From: Massilia forsythiae
GTDB lineage: Bacteria > Pseudomonadota > Gammaproteobacteria > Burkholderiales > Burkholderiaceae_D
Assembly: GCF_012849555.1 (NCBI RefSeq)
Contig: NZ_CP051685.1
Coordinates: 3,658,001 to 3,722,000, forward strand
Length of the DNA stretch: 64,000 nt
Direction: 5' to 3'
Positions 51,906 to 61,373 of the stretch are shown here, one piece after another; the first letter of the stretch is position 1; each line of letters starts with the position of its first letter. A program made the position numbers and the translations under genes. A model generated the notes under the pieces. It did not search any database and was not told the DNA's origin. It worked only from the letters and a program-made list of their open reading frames with translations.

Positions 51906-53528
51906 ATGGTGGACGACGCACGCAGGAACACATTCAAGACGCTGCTGGCGGGCACTGCCGCGATGACTTCAGGACCGGTGCTGGCCCGGCCGGCCGCCGA
52001 CGCACGGCATGGCGGCGCGCGGCCACCCGCCTGGGGCAGGGGCATCGAAGGCCAGCGCAAGGCCGACCGCGGCGACGGCACCTACCTGAATCCGATCGTC
52101 TCGGGCGACCATCCCGATCCGACCATCCTCAAGGACGGTGCGGACTACTACATGACGTTTTCGTCGTTCTTTTCCTATCCCGGCATCGTCATCTGGCACT
52201 CGACCGACCTGGTCAACTGGGCGCCGGTCGGCCCGGCCCTGCACAAGCCGCTCGGCACCATCTGGGCGGTCGACCTGTGCAAGCACGACGGCCGCTACTT
52301 CGTCTACATCCCGGCGGCGCCAGATGGCAATACCTGGTCGATCTACGCGATCTGGGCCGACCGCATCGAAGGGCCGTGGAGCGATCCGGTCGACCTGCAC
52401 ATCGCGGGATGCATCGACCCGGGCCACGTGGTGGGCGAGGACGGCAAGCGCTACCTGTTCGTCAACGGCATCCGCCGCATCCGCCTGAGCGACGACGGCC
52501 TGTCGACCGCCGGGCCGGTGGAGCCGGCCTACCAGCCGTGGCGCTATCCCGAGGACTGGGTGGTCGAGAATTTCGCGCCCGAGGGGCCGAAGCTGCTGCG
52601 CCATGGCGGCTGGTTCTACCTGGTCACGGCCGTGGGCGGCACCGCCGGGCCGGTGACGGGACACATGGTGATCGCCGCGCGTTCGAAATCGATCCACGGC
52701 CCGTGGGAGCATTGCCCGCACAACCCGCTGGTGCGCACGCAGAGCGCCGATGAACCGTGGTGGTCGCGCGGCCACGCGACGCTGGTCGAAGGGCCGGGCG
52801 GCGACTGGTGGATGGTGTATCACGCCTACGAGAACGGCTACCGCACCCTGGGCCGCCAGACCCTGCTGGAACCGATCGAATGGACCGCCGACGGCTGGTT
52901 CCGCGCCAAGGGAGGTGACTTATCGAAACCCCTGCCCAAGCCGCGCGGCGGCAAGGCCGGCCCGTCCGGGCGCGCGCTGTCCGACGACTTCAGCCAGGAC
53001 CGCTTCGGCACGCAATGGTGCTTCCACGATCCGGCGCCGGACGAGATGGGCCGGGTGCGGCGCGATGCACGCGGCCTGGAAATCCGCGGCAAGGGCACGT
53101 CCCCGGCGGACAGCGCGCCGCTGGCCTGCATCGTCGGCGACCGTGCCTACGAAGCCGAAGTGACGATCGAGCTGCTGGGCGAGGCCGAGGGCGGCCTGCT
53201 GCTGTTCTACAACCACAAGGCCTTCGTCGGCGTCGGCTTCACGCCCACGACGATCCGCACCTTCGAGTACGCCGAGGAACAGCCGTGGATGAAGATCGCG
53301 CGCGCCGCCACGCGCGTGCGCGTGCGCATGACCAACGATGCCAACGTGGTCACCTTCCGCTACTCGTACGACGGCGGCCGGACCTGGCTGCTGCACGGCC
53401 TGCGCATGGAAGTGTCGGGTATCCACCATAACGTGTTCGGCGGCTTCCTGAGCCTCAAGATCGGGATCTACAGCGCCGGGCAGGGTGCGATCCGGCTGAG
53501 CGATTTCCGTTACAGGGCGCTGGTGTAG
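51906..53528 (+). CDS. Glycoside hydrolase family 43 protein, probably Tat-exported
   Basis: A 540-residue glycosidase. The N terminus DARRNTFKTLLAGTAAM contains a twin-arginine-like signal. The five-bladed propeller starts YLNPIVSGDHPDPTILKDGA with the catalytic base Asp; IAGCIDPGHVVGEDGKRYLF holds the pKa-modulating Asp, and VVENFAPEGPKLL the acid Glu. A C-terminal beta-sandwich (about 370-540, SDDFSQDRFGTQWCFHDPAP) resembles the DUF1349/GH43 C2 domain. Substrates of this branch are arabinan, xylan or other plant polysaccharides; the exact one cannot be read. ATG 51906 is preferred to one 23 codons upstream. Confidence 0.9.
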   Translation: MVDDARRNTFKTLLAGTAAMTSGPVLARPAADARHGGARPPAWGRGIEGQRKADRGDGTYLNPIVSGDHPDPTILKDGADYYMTFSSFFSYPGIVIWHSTDLVNWAPVGPALHKPLGTIWAVDLCKHDGRYFVYIPAAPDGNTWSIYAIWADRIEGPWSDPVDLHIAGCIDPGHVVGEDGKRYLFVNGIRRIRLSDDGLSTAGPVEPAYQPWRYPEDWVVENFAPEGPKLLRHGGWFYLVTAVGGTAGPVTGHMVIAARSKSIHGPWEHCPHNPLVRTQSADEPWWSRGHATLVEGPGGDWWMVYHAYENGYRTLGRQTLLEPIEWTADGWFRAKGGDLSKPLPKPRGGKAGPSGRALSDDFSQDRFGTQWCFHDPAPDEMGRVRRDARGLEIRGKGTSPADSAPLACIVGDRAYEAEVTIELLGEAEGGLLLFYNHKAFVGVGFTPTTIRTFEYAEEQPWMKIARAATRVRVRMTNDANVVTFRYSYDGGRTWLLHGLRMEVSGIHHNVFGGFLSLKIGIYSAGQGAIRLSDFRYRALV

Positions 53529-53583
53529 ACAGCGCGGAACTTGTCGACACCGCTGTTGTGGACGATATCGCTGGCTTATGAAG

Positions 53584-53710
53584 CGTCGTCCCCGCGCAGG
53601 CGGGGACCCATGCTGAGCAACAAAAATCGGTACATTGGAAGCGACGCGAACGCTTCACGAATATCGACTTTAGAAACTCAGTATGGGTCCCCGCCTTCGC
53701 GGGAACGACG
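53584..53710. repeat. Paired inverted REP element (BIME-like)
   Basis: Left CGTCGTCCCCGCGCAGGCGG GGACCCATGCTGAG and right CTCAGTATGGGTCCCCGCCT TCGCGGGAACGACG are inverted copies of about 33 bases around a 60-base spacer. It lies between the convergent GH43 and SGNH genes, a probable bidirectional terminator. Confidence 0.82.
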
Positions 53711-53716
53711 ATCGAT

Positions 53717-55168
53717 TTACTGCGTCACCACCTCCCGCACCGGCGCCTTGGCCGCGCCCGCCTGAGCCGCCGGCTTCAGCGCCGCGCTTAGCGTGCGGAA
53801 CAGTTCCAGCGGTACCGCGTTGCCCATCGCCTGGTAGCCCAGGTCGTTCGGATGCAGGTGGTCGCCGCTGTCGTAGGACGGCAGGAAGCGCGCCGGGTGG
53901 CTCGGGTCGCGGGTGACGCGGTCGAAGTCGATCACGCCGTCGAACTCGTCGCTGGCGCGGATCCAGTTGTTGACCGCCTGGCGGATCGCTTCCTTCTCCA
54001 CCGAGTAGTAGCCGGCGCCCTCGAACGGCGTCAGCGTGGCGCCGTAGACCGCGATGCCCTTGGCGTGGGCGCGCGCGATCACCTGGCGGTAGCCGGCGAT
54101 CAGGTCGGCCGTCGCCAGCGGATTGGCCGCCGAGCTGTTGCCGATGTCGTTGATGCCGATCATCAGCGTCATGTAGCGCACGCCGGCGGTGGCGAGCACG
54201 TCGCGGTCGAAGCGTTCCAGGATGTTGCGTCCGGCCAGCGAGCCTTCCGGCGGATTGGTCAGCAGGCGGTTGCCGCTGATGCCGCGGTTGACCACGCCCA
54301 GGCGCGCATTCAGGCCGCCGGCCGGGTCGCGCACGGTCTGCAGGCGCCGCTCCAGCCAGTCGGGCCAGCGGTTGTTGGTGTCCGGCGTGCTGCGCGTGCC
54401 GTCGGTGATCGAATCGCCCAGCGTGACCACGGCGGCGCCGCCGCCGTTGCTACCTCCGGTGACATCGACTTCGGTCAGGAACGGCCACGACAGGATGGTG
54501 CGCTGGGTCGGCAGCGTGGCGGCGCCGGTGAAGTCGCCCGGCAGCGACACGTAGTTGGTCTGGCTGGCGGTGCCGTGGATGGTGGTGGCGCCCACCGTGC
54601 CCGGCAGGTACAGGCTGACCGCCAGGTCGGACAGCGCCGGCACGGCCAGGTCGACCGGGTCGGACAACACCGGCGCGCCGGGCGGGATCGTGATCGCCGC
54701 GTTGCCGCTGAAGGTCAGCGGTCGGTCGCTGCCTTCCTGGATGCCGGCGCCGTTGTCCGCGCCCGTCGCGCGCAATGCGACGTGGGCATTGCCGATGCGC
54801 AGCGGCGTGCTGCCCATCTCGTTCGACAGGCGGATGCGCACGCGCGTGCCGCCGATGCTGGTGTGGACGATCAGGCGCACGGTCTGGTCGGTGAAGGTCT
54901 GCGTGTTGGCCGGCAGCGGCGGACCGCCCGGCCCCGCGCCCCAGGTGCCGACCCAGCGCTCGCCGCCCCAGTCCTGGGCATACGAGGGCGTCGCCGGGAA
55001 GGCCAGCACCGTGGCCAGGCCGAGGCCCAGGCCGGCCAGCACGACGGCGCGGCGCACGGGGCGCGCCGGCGCGGCGCGGTGGCCGAGGGATGGGAAGCTT
55101 GCAGGGAAAAAGTGACCGCTGACATAGCGGCGCCCGGCGTCAAGCAGGGCAGGCAGGCTCAGCTTCAT
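53717..55168 (-). CDS. SGNH/GDSL-family hydrolase
   Basis: A 483-residue exported esterase. A long N terminus of about 35 residues precedes a signal-like helix (AVVLAGLGLGLATVLAFPAT). After an all-beta domain (TVRLIVHTSIGGTRVRIRLS) comes the SGNH core: block I AAVVTLGDSITDGTRS, block III LMIGINDIGN and block V SGDHLHPNDLGYQAMG, all catalytic residues present. This two-domain form is common among plant-polysaccharide acetyl-esterases; proximity to GH43 supports a carbohydrate role by inference. ATG follows AAGGAGCGAGAC. Confidence 0.9.
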   Translation of the reverse strand: MKLSLPALLDAGRRYVSGHFFPASFPSLGHRAAPARPVRRAVVLAGLGLGLATVLAFPATPSYAQDWGGERWVGTWGAGPGGPPLPANTQTFTDQTVRLIVHTSIGGTRVRIRLSNEMGSTPLRIGNAHVALRATGADNGAGIQEGSDRPLTFSGNAAITIPPGAPVLSDPVDLAVPALSDLAVSLYLPGTVGATTIHGTASQTNYVSLPGDFTGAATLPTQRTILSWPFLTEVDVTGGSNGGGAAVVTLGDSITDGTRSTPDTNNRWPDWLERRLQTVRDPAGGLNARLGVVNRGISGNRLLTNPPEGSLAGRNILERFDRDVLATAGVRYMTLMIGINDIGNSSAANPLATADLIAGYRQVIARAHAKGIAVYGATLTPFEGAGYYSVEKEAIRQAVNNWIRASDEFDGVIDFDRVTRDPSHPARFLPSYDSGDHLHPNDLGYQAMGNAVPLELFRTLSAALKPAAQAGAAKAPVREVVTQ

Positions 55169-55456
55169 GTCTCGCTCCTTTGGAAACGAGGCCATGGCGC
55201 CGCGCGGAAAGCGCGATGCGGTGTGCATGGCCTCGTTGAGTCAATCTTAGCGGCCGCGACCCGGGCGGCAAGGGCCGGGCGCGCCGCATCCTTGATCTTG
55301 CGCCAAGCTGTGCCGTATTGGGCGTGCAATCCAGCATCTATCAGCAAAAACAAGCAAAACAATTGTTTTAGCACACTACCGTGCGAGCGGGAGGCCGCCG
55401 GACGGATCGCGCACCACTGGCGTACAATTGCTCTTTATTTAACAAAAGGCATTACC

Positions 55457-56443
55457 ATGCGCGCCATCGAAATCACCCATCCCGGCCCGGCCGACGTCCT
55501 GCAAGCCTGCGAGCGTCCGCTGCCCGTCCTGAAACCCGGCGAAGTCCTGATCCGCGTGATCGCCGCCGGCGTCAACCGCCCGGACGTGTTCCAGCGTCTC
55601 GGCCAGTATCCGGTGCCGCCGGGCGCCTCCGACCTGCCGGGCCTGGAAGTGGCCGGCGAGATCGTGGACGGCGAGCTCGGCGACAGCGGCTTCGCCAGGG
55701 GCGACCTGGTGTGCGCGCTGGTGCAGGGCGGCGGCTACGCCGAATACTGCGCCGCGCCGCTGGCGCAATGCCTGCCGGTGCCCGAGGGTTTGAGTCCGCT
55801 GGAGGCGGCCTCGCTGCCGGAAACCTTCTTCACCGTGTGGAGCAACGTGTTCCAGCGCGCCGGCCTGAAGGACGACGAGACGCTGCTGGTGCAGGGCGGC
55901 AGCTCCGGCATCGGCGTCACCGCGATCCAGCTGGCCAGGGCGCTCGGCCACCGCGTGTTCGCCACCGCCGGCTCGCGCGAAAAATGCGAGGCCTGCGAGG
56001 CGCTGGGCGCCGAGCGCGCCATCAACTACAAGGACGAGGATTTTACCGCCGTGGTCAAGGAACTCACCGGCGGCAAGGGTGTCGACGTGGTGCTGGACAT
56101 GGTCGGCGGCGACTACGTGGCACGCGAGATCGCCTGCCTGGCCGACGATGGCCGCATCGTGGTGATCGCGCTGCTGGGCGGCGCCAAGGCCGAGGTCGAC
56201 CTGGGCCAGGTGTTGCGCCGGCGCCTGACCCTCACCGGCTCGACGCTGCGCCCACGCCCGGTGGCGTTCAAGGCCAGGGTGGCGGCCGAGCTGCGCGCGC
56301 AGGTGTGGCCGCTGTTCGCCGCCGGCAAGATCAAGCCGGTGATCCACCGCGTGTTCCCCCTGGAGCAGGCGGCCGCGGCGCACGCGCTGATGGAAAGCAG
56401 CGCGCACGTGGGCAAGATCATGCTGTCGGTCGCGGAGGCGTGA
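55457..56443 (+). CDS. NAD(P)H-quinone oxidoreductase (PIG3/QorB-like)
   Basis: A 328-residue zinc-free medium-chain dehydrogenase. N-terminal GroES-like domain: VLIRVIAAGVNRPDVFQRLG and LPGLEVAGEIVDG; NADPH-binding Rossmann domain: LLVQGGSSGIGVTAIQLARA, then VFATAGSREKCEACEALGAE. The absence of zinc-ligand cysteines and the PxxNRPDVFQRxG motif place it with PIG3 and quinone oxidoreductases. In Burkholderiales this gene commonly precedes tpiA, as here. Confidence 0.93.
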   Translation: MRAIEITHPGPADVLQACERPLPVLKPGEVLIRVIAAGVNRPDVFQRLGQYPVPPGASDLPGLEVAGEIVDGELGDSGFARGDLVCALVQGGGYAEYCAAPLAQCLPVPEGLSPLEAASLPETFFTVWSNVFQRAGLKDDETLLVQGGSSGIGVTAIQLARALGHRVFATAGSREKCEACEALGAERAINYKDEDFTAVVKELTGGKGVDVVLDMVGGDYVAREIACLADDGRIVVIALLGGAKAEVDLGQVLRRRLTLTGSTLRPRPVAFKARVAAELRAQVWPLFAAGKIKPVIHRVFPLEQAAAAHALMESSAHVGKIMLSVAEA

Positions 56444-56492
56444 GACCGTGGGCACGCTTGACAAGCCAGCAACGCCAGCGGTCAGCCTTTGT

Positions 56493-56521
56493 TTGACCGT
56501 CCTTTCAACGACCGCTAAAAT
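56493..56521 (+). promoter_or_regulatory. tpiA promoter
   Basis: TTGACC (56493-56498) and TAAAAT (56516-56521) are separated by 17 bases, near-consensus for sigma-70. Transcription would begin near 56528, about 20 bases before the tpiA ATG. Confidence 0.75.
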
Positions 56522-56548
56522 AGCGGGTTATTTGACCGTGGGGTAACG

Positions 56549-57358
56549 ATGCGTCCCAAACTCGTCATCGGCAACTGGAAAATGAACGGCAACCGCGCCG
56601 ACAATGCCGCTTTGTTGGCCGGCATCGCGGCCGGGCTGGGCGCGCACGCGGCCGCATGCGCGGTGTGCGTGCCGGCACCCTACCTGCAGCAGTGCGAGGA
56701 AACCCTGGCCGGCAGCCGGATCGCCTGGGGCGCGCAAGACGTGTCGATGCACGATTGCGGCGCCTATACCGGCGAAGTGTGCGCGCGCATGGTGGCCGAT
56801 TTCGGCGGCCGCTACGTGATCGTCGGCCATTCCGAGCGGCGCGCCTACCATGGCGAAAGCAGCGAGCTGGTCGCCAACAAGGTGCTGGCGGTGCTGGAGC
56901 AGCGCATGGTGCCGATCGTCTGCGTCGGCGAGACCCTGGAGCAGCGCGAGGCCGGGCAGACCGTGCAGGTGGTCGGCGCCCAGCTCGACGCGGTGCTGGA
57001 CGCGCTCGATCCGCAGGTGCTGCCGGGCCTGGTGCTGGCCTACGAGCCGGTATGGGCGATCGGCACCGGCCGCAACGCCACGCCGGACATGGCGCAGCAG
57101 GTGCACGCGCAGCTGCGCGCGCGCCTGGCGGCGCGCAATCCGGCGGCCGCGGCCGTGGTGCCGGTCCTGTACGGCGGCAGCATGAAGCCGGACAACGCCT
57201 TCGACCTGCTGGCCCAGCCGGACATCGACGGCGGCCTGATCGGCGGCGCGGCATTGAAGGCGCCGGACTTCCTGGCCATCATCGCGGCGGCCGACCGCGT
57301 GACCGGCGGCGCTGCCGGCGGGCCGGCCGGCAGCGAGCGGGCGGCGCAGGCGGCTTGA
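56549..57358 (+). CDS. tpiA: Triosephosphate isomerase
   Basis: Glycolytic enzyme interconverting dihydroxyacetone phosphate and glyceraldehyde 3-phosphate. 269 residues, somewhat longer than the usual 250 because of an Ala/Gly-rich tail ([15 protein letters not shown]). Catalytic residues are all present: Lys in IGNWKMNGN, His in [13 protein letters not shown] and Glu in [14 protein letters not shown]; the phosphate loop is [12 protein letters not shown]. Its own strong promoter lies upstream. secG follows. Confidence 0.97.
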   Translation: MRPKLVIGNWKMNGNRADNAALLAGIAAGLGAHAAACAVCVPAPYLQQCEETLAGSRIAWGAQDVSMHDCGAYTGEVCARMVADFGGRYVIVGHSERRAYHGESSELVANKVLAVLEQRMVPIVCVGETLEQREAGQTVQVVGAQLDAVLDALDPQVLPGLVLAYEPVWAIGTGRNATPDMAQQVHAQLRARLAARNPAAAAVVPVLYGGSMKPDNAFDLLAQPDIDGGLIGGAALKAPDFLAIIAAADRVTGGAAGGPAGSERAAQAA

Positions 57359-57467
57359 GCGGTATCCCGGCGCCGCATCGATCGCCGGCGGCGCCGGACG
57401 CGCGTACCCCGGCCCGGCCGGGCGCGAAGAATTTGCAACGTAGTTAAACCTTGGAATGGAATAAATA

Positions 57468-57929
57468 ATGAACGTGTTGTTCAATCTGATCGTCGTGGTA
57501 CAGGTCGTCTCCGCGCTGGCCATCATCGGCCTGGTGCTCGTCCAGCACGGGAAGGGCGCCGACATGGGCGCCGCCTTCGGTTCCGGCGCCTCCGGCAGCC
57601 TGTTCGGAGCCAGCGGCTCGTCCAACTTCCTGTCCAAGTCGACCGCCGTCGCGGCGGGCGTGTTCTTCGCGTCGACCCTGGCGCTGGCCTATTTCGGCAC
57701 CAACCGTCCGCACGCCGGTGTCGGCGGCGGCGTGATGGACCGCGCCGTGGCGCCGGTGTCGAAGGTGCCGGCGACCACCGTCCCGGCCACCGGTGTCCCG
57801 GCTGCCGATCCGGCCGCCAGCGTGCCGGGCGCGACCGCCGCACCGGCCGCCGCCCAGGACGTGCCGCAGGCGCCGGCCGCCACTGCACCGGCCGCTACTG
57901 CGCCGGCGCCGGCAGCCCCCGCCAAGTAA
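57468..57929 (+). CDS. secG: Preprotein translocase subunit SecG
   Basis: Small membrane subunit of the SecYEG channel. 153 residues: two membrane helices (LFNLIVVVQVVSALAIIGLV and TAVAAGVFFASTLALAYFGT) around the conserved cytoplasmic loop HGKGADMGAAFGSGASGSLF. The C-terminal ~65 residues are a periplasmic Ala/Pro/Val-rich tail (PVSKVPATTVPATGVPAADP), much longer than E. coli SecG's. ATG follows TTGGAATGGAATAA. Followed by tRNA-Leu, a conserved order. Confidence 0.94.
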   Translation: MNVLFNLIVVVQVVSALAIIGLVLVQHGKGADMGAAFGSGASGSLFGASGSSNFLSKSTAVAAGVFFASTLALAYFGTNRPHAGVGGGVMDRAVAPVSKVPATTVPATGVPAADPAASVPGATAAPAAAQDVPQAPAATAPAATAPAPAAPAK

Positions 57930-58141
57930 TCTCCGCAGCGTGCCCGGCCGGCGCCCGGCAACCCGTTTGCCGGCGCGCGGATCGAGCGCGGCGCGCCCGC
58001 ATGCGGATCGGGTGTAGTATCGGCGCGCTACGGTGCGCCACGGTTTTTGACTGGCGGCTTTTCAACCTGCCGGCTTGTACACACAAGACAATAAAAGTTG
58101 AGAAAAACAGTAACTTCCTTTGAACTAGCGCAGATTTTGCA

Positions 58142-58171
58142 TTGAAAAAAGGTGCTAAGGCAGGGTAGAAT
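58142..58171 (+). promoter_or_regulatory. Promoter of tRNA-Leu
   Basis: TTGAAA (58142-58147) and TAGAAT (58166-58171) are 18 bases apart and end 12 bases before the mature 5' end of the tRNA. Confidence 0.6.
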
Positions 58172-58182
58172 ACTGGTCTCCA

Positions 58183-58267
58183 GCCGACGTGGTGAAATTG
58201 GTAGACACGCTATCTTGAGGGGGTAGTGGCGCAAGCTGTGCGAGTTCGAGTCTCGCCGTCGGCACCA
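58183..58267 (+). tRNA. tRNA-Leu (anticodon GAG)
   Basis: 85-base class II tRNA. The acceptor stem GCCGACG pairs with CGTCGGC and is followed by A and an encoded CCA. The anticodon stem CTATC/GGTAG closes a 7-base loop TTGAGGG with anticodon GAG, which reads CTC and CTT leucine codons. A long variable arm (GGCGCAAGCTG region) and the T-loop GTTCGAGTC follow. Located between secG and nuoA, as in related Burkholderiales. Confidence 0.95.
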
Positions 58268-58278
58268 AGATATATACG

Positions 58279-58330
58279 AAAAGCCAGCTAGGGCGCAGAG
58301 CTACGCTCCTTGCCTCAAGCTGGCTTTTTT
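58279..58330 (+). terminator. Rho-independent terminator after tRNA-Leu
   Basis: AAAAGCCAGCT (58279-58289) pairs with AGCTGGCTTTTTT (58318-58330), with a 28-base loop, and ends in six T. Confidence 0.85.
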
Positions 58331-58628
58331 ACGAGGATCTGTCGGAGGCCTTGAAGAACCGTTGCAGGCAGCGGCGATTCTGGCCCGAGACGCCCAGACG
58401 AACGAGACGCGTCAGGGGGGTCGAAAAATCGCCGCGCGCAGGTTTTTCGGCGCTCCGAAGGTCTTGAAGCCTGCGCGGCCCGGGGTAGAAACACCAACGC
58501 GTGGCAGCTGAAACGAGGTTTCCAGTCGTGCGATCCTGGTGGAAGGCACCGAGCCAGGTTTGTACGAAACGGTAGTACTGCAGCCCCTGCAGTGTTTTTT
58601 CAACCGATCGTTCAACTAAGGCTTCACC
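58331..58628. other. Unexplained leader upstream of nuoA
   Basis: About 300 bases with no convincing gene on the plus strand. The minus strand has two overlapping frames (58615-58412 and 58497-58315) whose translation looks protein-like in parts (CSTTVSYKPGSVPSTRIARL) but lacks any match I can name and switches frame. Near the end, ACTGCAG-CCC-CTGCAGT followed by GTTTTTT (58577-58600) forms a terminator-like hairpin only 29 bases before the nuoA start. Confidence 0.55.
58577..58600 (+). terminator. Terminator-like hairpin in the nuoA leader (possible attenuator)
   Basis: A perfect 7-bp stem ACTGCAG/CTGCAGT with a CCC loop and a GTTTTTT tail, directly ahead of nuoA. It could end upstream transcripts or act as an attenuator of the nuo operon. 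The stem is short, so its strength is uncertain. Confidence 0.55.
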
Positions 58629-58988
58629 GTGAACCTCGAGAACTATTTCCCCGTCCTATTATTCCTGATAATCGGCACCGTCGTCGGTGTCGCCTCGCAG
58701 CTGCTCGGCCGCGTGGTCGGTCCGCATCGCCCCGATGCCGCCAAACTCTCCCCGTATGAATGCGGCTTCGAAGCCTTCGAAGACGCGCGCATGAAGTTCG
58801 ACGTCCGGTACTACCTGGTCGCGATCCTGTTTATTTTGTTTGACTTGGAAACGGCATTCTTCTTCCCCTGGGGCGTCTCGATGCGCGAACTCGGCTGGCA
58901 AGCGTTCGTCACGATGATGGTCTTCATCGCCGAGTTCATCGTCGGTTTCTGGTACATCTGGAAGAAAGGTGCCCTTGATTGGGAATAA
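58629..58988 (+). CDS. nuoA: NADH-quinone oxidoreductase subunit A
   Basis: Membrane subunit of complex I. 119 residues with three helices: [40 protein letters not shown] (with the conserved acidic FDLE) and [19 protein letters not shown]. The loop [20 protein letters not shown] contains the conserved Cys that contacts the quinone region. GTG start at 58629. First gene of the nuo operon. Confidence 0.97.
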   Translation: MNLENYFPVLLFLIIGTVVGVASQLLGRVVGPHRPDAAKLSPYECGFEAFEDARMKFDVRYYLVAILFILFDLETAFFFPWGVSMRELGWQAFVTMMVFIAEFIVGFWYIWKKGALDWE

Positions 58989-58991
58989 GCC

Positions 58992-59468
58992 ATGGCTATT
59001 GAAGGCGTTTTAAACGAAGGTTTTGTTACCACCACAGCCGACAAGCTGATCAATTGGGCCCGCACCGGCTCGATGTGGCCGATGACGTTCGGTCTGGCCT
59101 GCTGCGCCGTCGAGATGATGCACGCGGGCGCCGCGCGCTACGACCTCGACCGCTTCGGCGTCGTGTTCCGTCCATCGCCGCGCCAGTCCGACGTGATGAT
59201 CGTCGCCGGCACCCTGTGCAACAAGATGGCGCCGGCGCTGCGCAAGGTGTACGACCAGATGGCCGAGCCGCGCTGGGTCATCTCGATGGGTTCCTGCGCC
59301 AACGGCGGCGGCTACTACCACTACTCGTATTCGGTCGTGCGCGGCTGCGACCGCATCGTCCCGGTCGACGTGTATGTCCCGGGCTGCCCGCCGACGGCCG
59401 AGGCGCTGTTGTACGGCATCATCCAACTGCAAAACAAGATCAAGCGCACCAGCACCATCGCGCGCTAA
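58992..59468 (+). CDS. nuoB: NADH-quinone oxidoreductase subunit B
   Basis: Carries the terminal [4Fe-4S] cluster N2, which reduces quinone. 158 residues. Ligands are the tandem Cys of [19 protein letters not shown], the Cys of [20 protein letters not shown] and that of [18 protein letters not shown]. Starts three bases after nuoA. Confidence 0.98.
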   Translation: MAIEGVLNEGFVTTTADKLINWARTGSMWPMTFGLACCAVEMMHAGAARYDLDRFGVVFRPSPRQSDVMIVAGTLCNKMAPALRKVYDQMAEPRWVISMGSCANGGGYYHYSYSVVRGCDRIVPVDVYVPGCPPTAEALLYGIIQLQNKIKRTSTIAR

Positions 59469-59492
59469 GACACAAGCTGGTCCCAACACACC

Positions 59493-60086
59493 ATGACGAC
59501 AAAAATCGAAGCCCTTGAACTCGCCCTGAGGAATGCCCTGGGCGAGGGCGCCGCCATCAGCGTGGCGCTGGGCGAAGTAACGGTCGTCGTCAAGGCGGCC
59601 GATTACCTGGCCTCCATGACGACCCTGCGCGACCACCCGGGCCTGCGCTTTGAAGAACTGATCGACCTGTGCGGCGTCGACTATCTCGACCACGGCGAAG
59701 GCACCTGGGACGGCCTGCGCTTCGCGGCGGTCTCGCACCTGCTGTCGATCGAGCACAACTGGCGCGTGCGCGTGCGCGTGTTCTGCCCGGACGACGAGAT
59801 GCCGATCATTGATTCCGTCACCGGCATCTGGCGCGGCGCCAACTGGTACGAGCGCGAAGCCTTCGACATGTACGGCATCCTGTTCGAAGGCCACGGCGAC
59901 CTGCGCCGGATCCTGACCGACTACGGCTTCATCGGCCACCCGTTCCGCAAGGACTTCCCGGTCTCGGGCTACGTCGAAATGCGCTACGACCCCGAACAGA
60001 AGCGCGTGATCTACCAACCCGTGACGATCGAGCCGCGTGAAAACATCCCGCGCGTGATCCGCGAAGAAACCTACGGGATGAAATAA
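59493..60086 (+). CDS. nuoC: NADH-quinone oxidoreductase subunit C
   Basis: Peripheral-arm subunit of complex I. 197 residues, a separate (non-fused) NuoC. The conserved segment is [20 protein letters not shown], followed by [20 protein letters not shown] and [20 protein letters not shown]. The stop overlaps the nuoD ATG by one base, so these two are coupled. Confidence 0.97.
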   Translation: MTTKIEALELALRNALGEGAAISVALGEVTVVVKAADYLASMTTLRDHPGLRFEELIDLCGVDYLDHGEGTWDGLRFAAVSHLLSIEHNWRVRVRVFCPDDEMPIIDSVTGIWRGANWYEREAFDMYGILFEGHGDLRRILTDYGFIGHPFRKDFPVSGYVEMRYDPEQKRVIYQPVTIEPRENIPRVIREETYGMK

Positions 60087-61339
60087 TGGCTGAGCTTAAG
60101 AACTACACCCTGAACTTCGGTCCGCAGCACCCGGCCGCGCACGGCGTGCTGCGCCTGGTGCTGGAACTGGACGGCGAAGTGATCCAGCGTGCCGACCCGC
60201 ACATCGGCCTGCTGCACCGCGGCACCGAGAAGCTGGCGGAAACCCGCACCTACCTGCAGTCGGTGCCGTACATGGACCGCCTCGACTACGTCTCGATGAT
60301 GTGCAACGAGCACGGCTACGTGCTGGCCATCGAGAAGCTGCTCGGCATCGAGGTGCCGGTGCGCGCCCAGTACATCCGCGTGATGTTCGACGAGATCACC
60401 CGCATCCTGAACCACCTGATGTGGCTCGGCGCGCACGCGCTCGACATCGGCGCCATGGGCCCGTTCCTGTACGCCTTCCGCGACCGCGAAGACCTGTTCG
60501 ACGTGTACGAGGCGGTGTCCGGCGCACGCATGCACGCGGCCTACTACCGCCCGGGCGGCGTGTACCGCGACCTGCCGGAAGTGATGCCGCAGCACAAGCC
60601 CTCGCTGCTGCGCAACCAGCGCACCATCGACGAGCTGAACGAGACCCGCCAGGGCTCGGTGCTGGACTTCATCGAATCGTTCACCAAGCGCTTCGACGGC
60701 TACGTCGACGAGTACGAGACCCTGTTGACCGACAACCGCATCTGGAAGCAGCGCACCGTCGGCATCGGCGTGGTGTCGCCGGAAGCGGCGATGGCCATGG
60801 GCTTCACCGGCGCCATGCTGCGCGGCTCGGGCGTGGCCTGGGACCTGCGCAAGAAGCAGCCGTACGCGGTGTACGACAAGATGGAATTCGACATCCCGGT
60901 CGGCACCAACGGCGACTCCTACGACCGCTACCTGGTGCGCGTGGAAGAGCTGCGCCAGTCGAACCGCATCATCAAGCAGTGCATCGCCTGGCTGCGCGCG
61001 AATCCGGGCCCGGTCATGACCAGCAACCACAAGGTCGCCCCGCCGTCGCGCGTGGACATGAAGACCAACATGGAATCGCTGATCCACCACTTCAAGCTGT
61101 TCACCGAAGGCTTCCACGTCCCGCCGGGCGAGGCCTACGCCGCGGTCGAGCACCCGAAGGGCGAGTTCGGCATCTACATCGTGTCCGACGGCGCCAACAA
61201 GCCGTACCGCCTGAAGATCCGCACCCCGGACTATGCGCACCTGCAGAGCCTGGACGAGATGGCGCGCGGCCACATGATCGCCGACGCGGTCACCATCATC
61301 GGTACCCAGGACATCGTGTTCGGGTCGATCGACCGCTGA
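60086..61339 (+). CDS. nuoD: NADH-quinone oxidoreductase subunit D
   Basis: Forms the quinone-binding pocket with NuoB. 417 residues, homologous to NiFe-hydrogenase large subunit. [20 protein letters not shown] contains the conserved His, [20 protein letters not shown] the Tyr region, and the C terminus reads [12 protein letters not shown], which is the family's usual end. One-base overlap with nuoC. Confidence 0.98.
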   Translation: MAELKNYTLNFGPQHPAAHGVLRLVLELDGEVIQRADPHIGLLHRGTEKLAETRTYLQSVPYMDRLDYVSMMCNEHGYVLAIEKLLGIEVPVRAQYIRVMFDEITRILNHLMWLGAHALDIGAMGPFLYAFRDREDLFDVYEAVSGARMHAAYYRPGGVYRDLPEVMPQHKPSLLRNQRTIDELNETRQGSVLDFIESFTKRFDGYVDEYETLLTDNRIWKQRTVGIGVVSPEAAMAMGFTGAMLRGSGVAWDLRKKQPYAVYDKMEFDIPVGTNGDSYDRYLVRVEELRQSNRIIKQCIAWLRANPGPVMTSNHKVAPPSRVDMKTNMESLIHHFKLFTEGFHVPPGEAYAAVEHPKGEFGIYIVSDGANKPYRLKIRTPDYAHLQSLDEMARGHMIADAVTIIGTQDIVFGSIDR

Positions 61340-61373
61340 TTTATCGGCCCGAGAATAAGAGGCAAGAGAGATT

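Noticed and set aside
58183..58628. tRNA-Leu as an integration site for a mobile island
   Set aside because: No integrase, no repeated tRNA 3' end downstream, and nuo genes follow directly.
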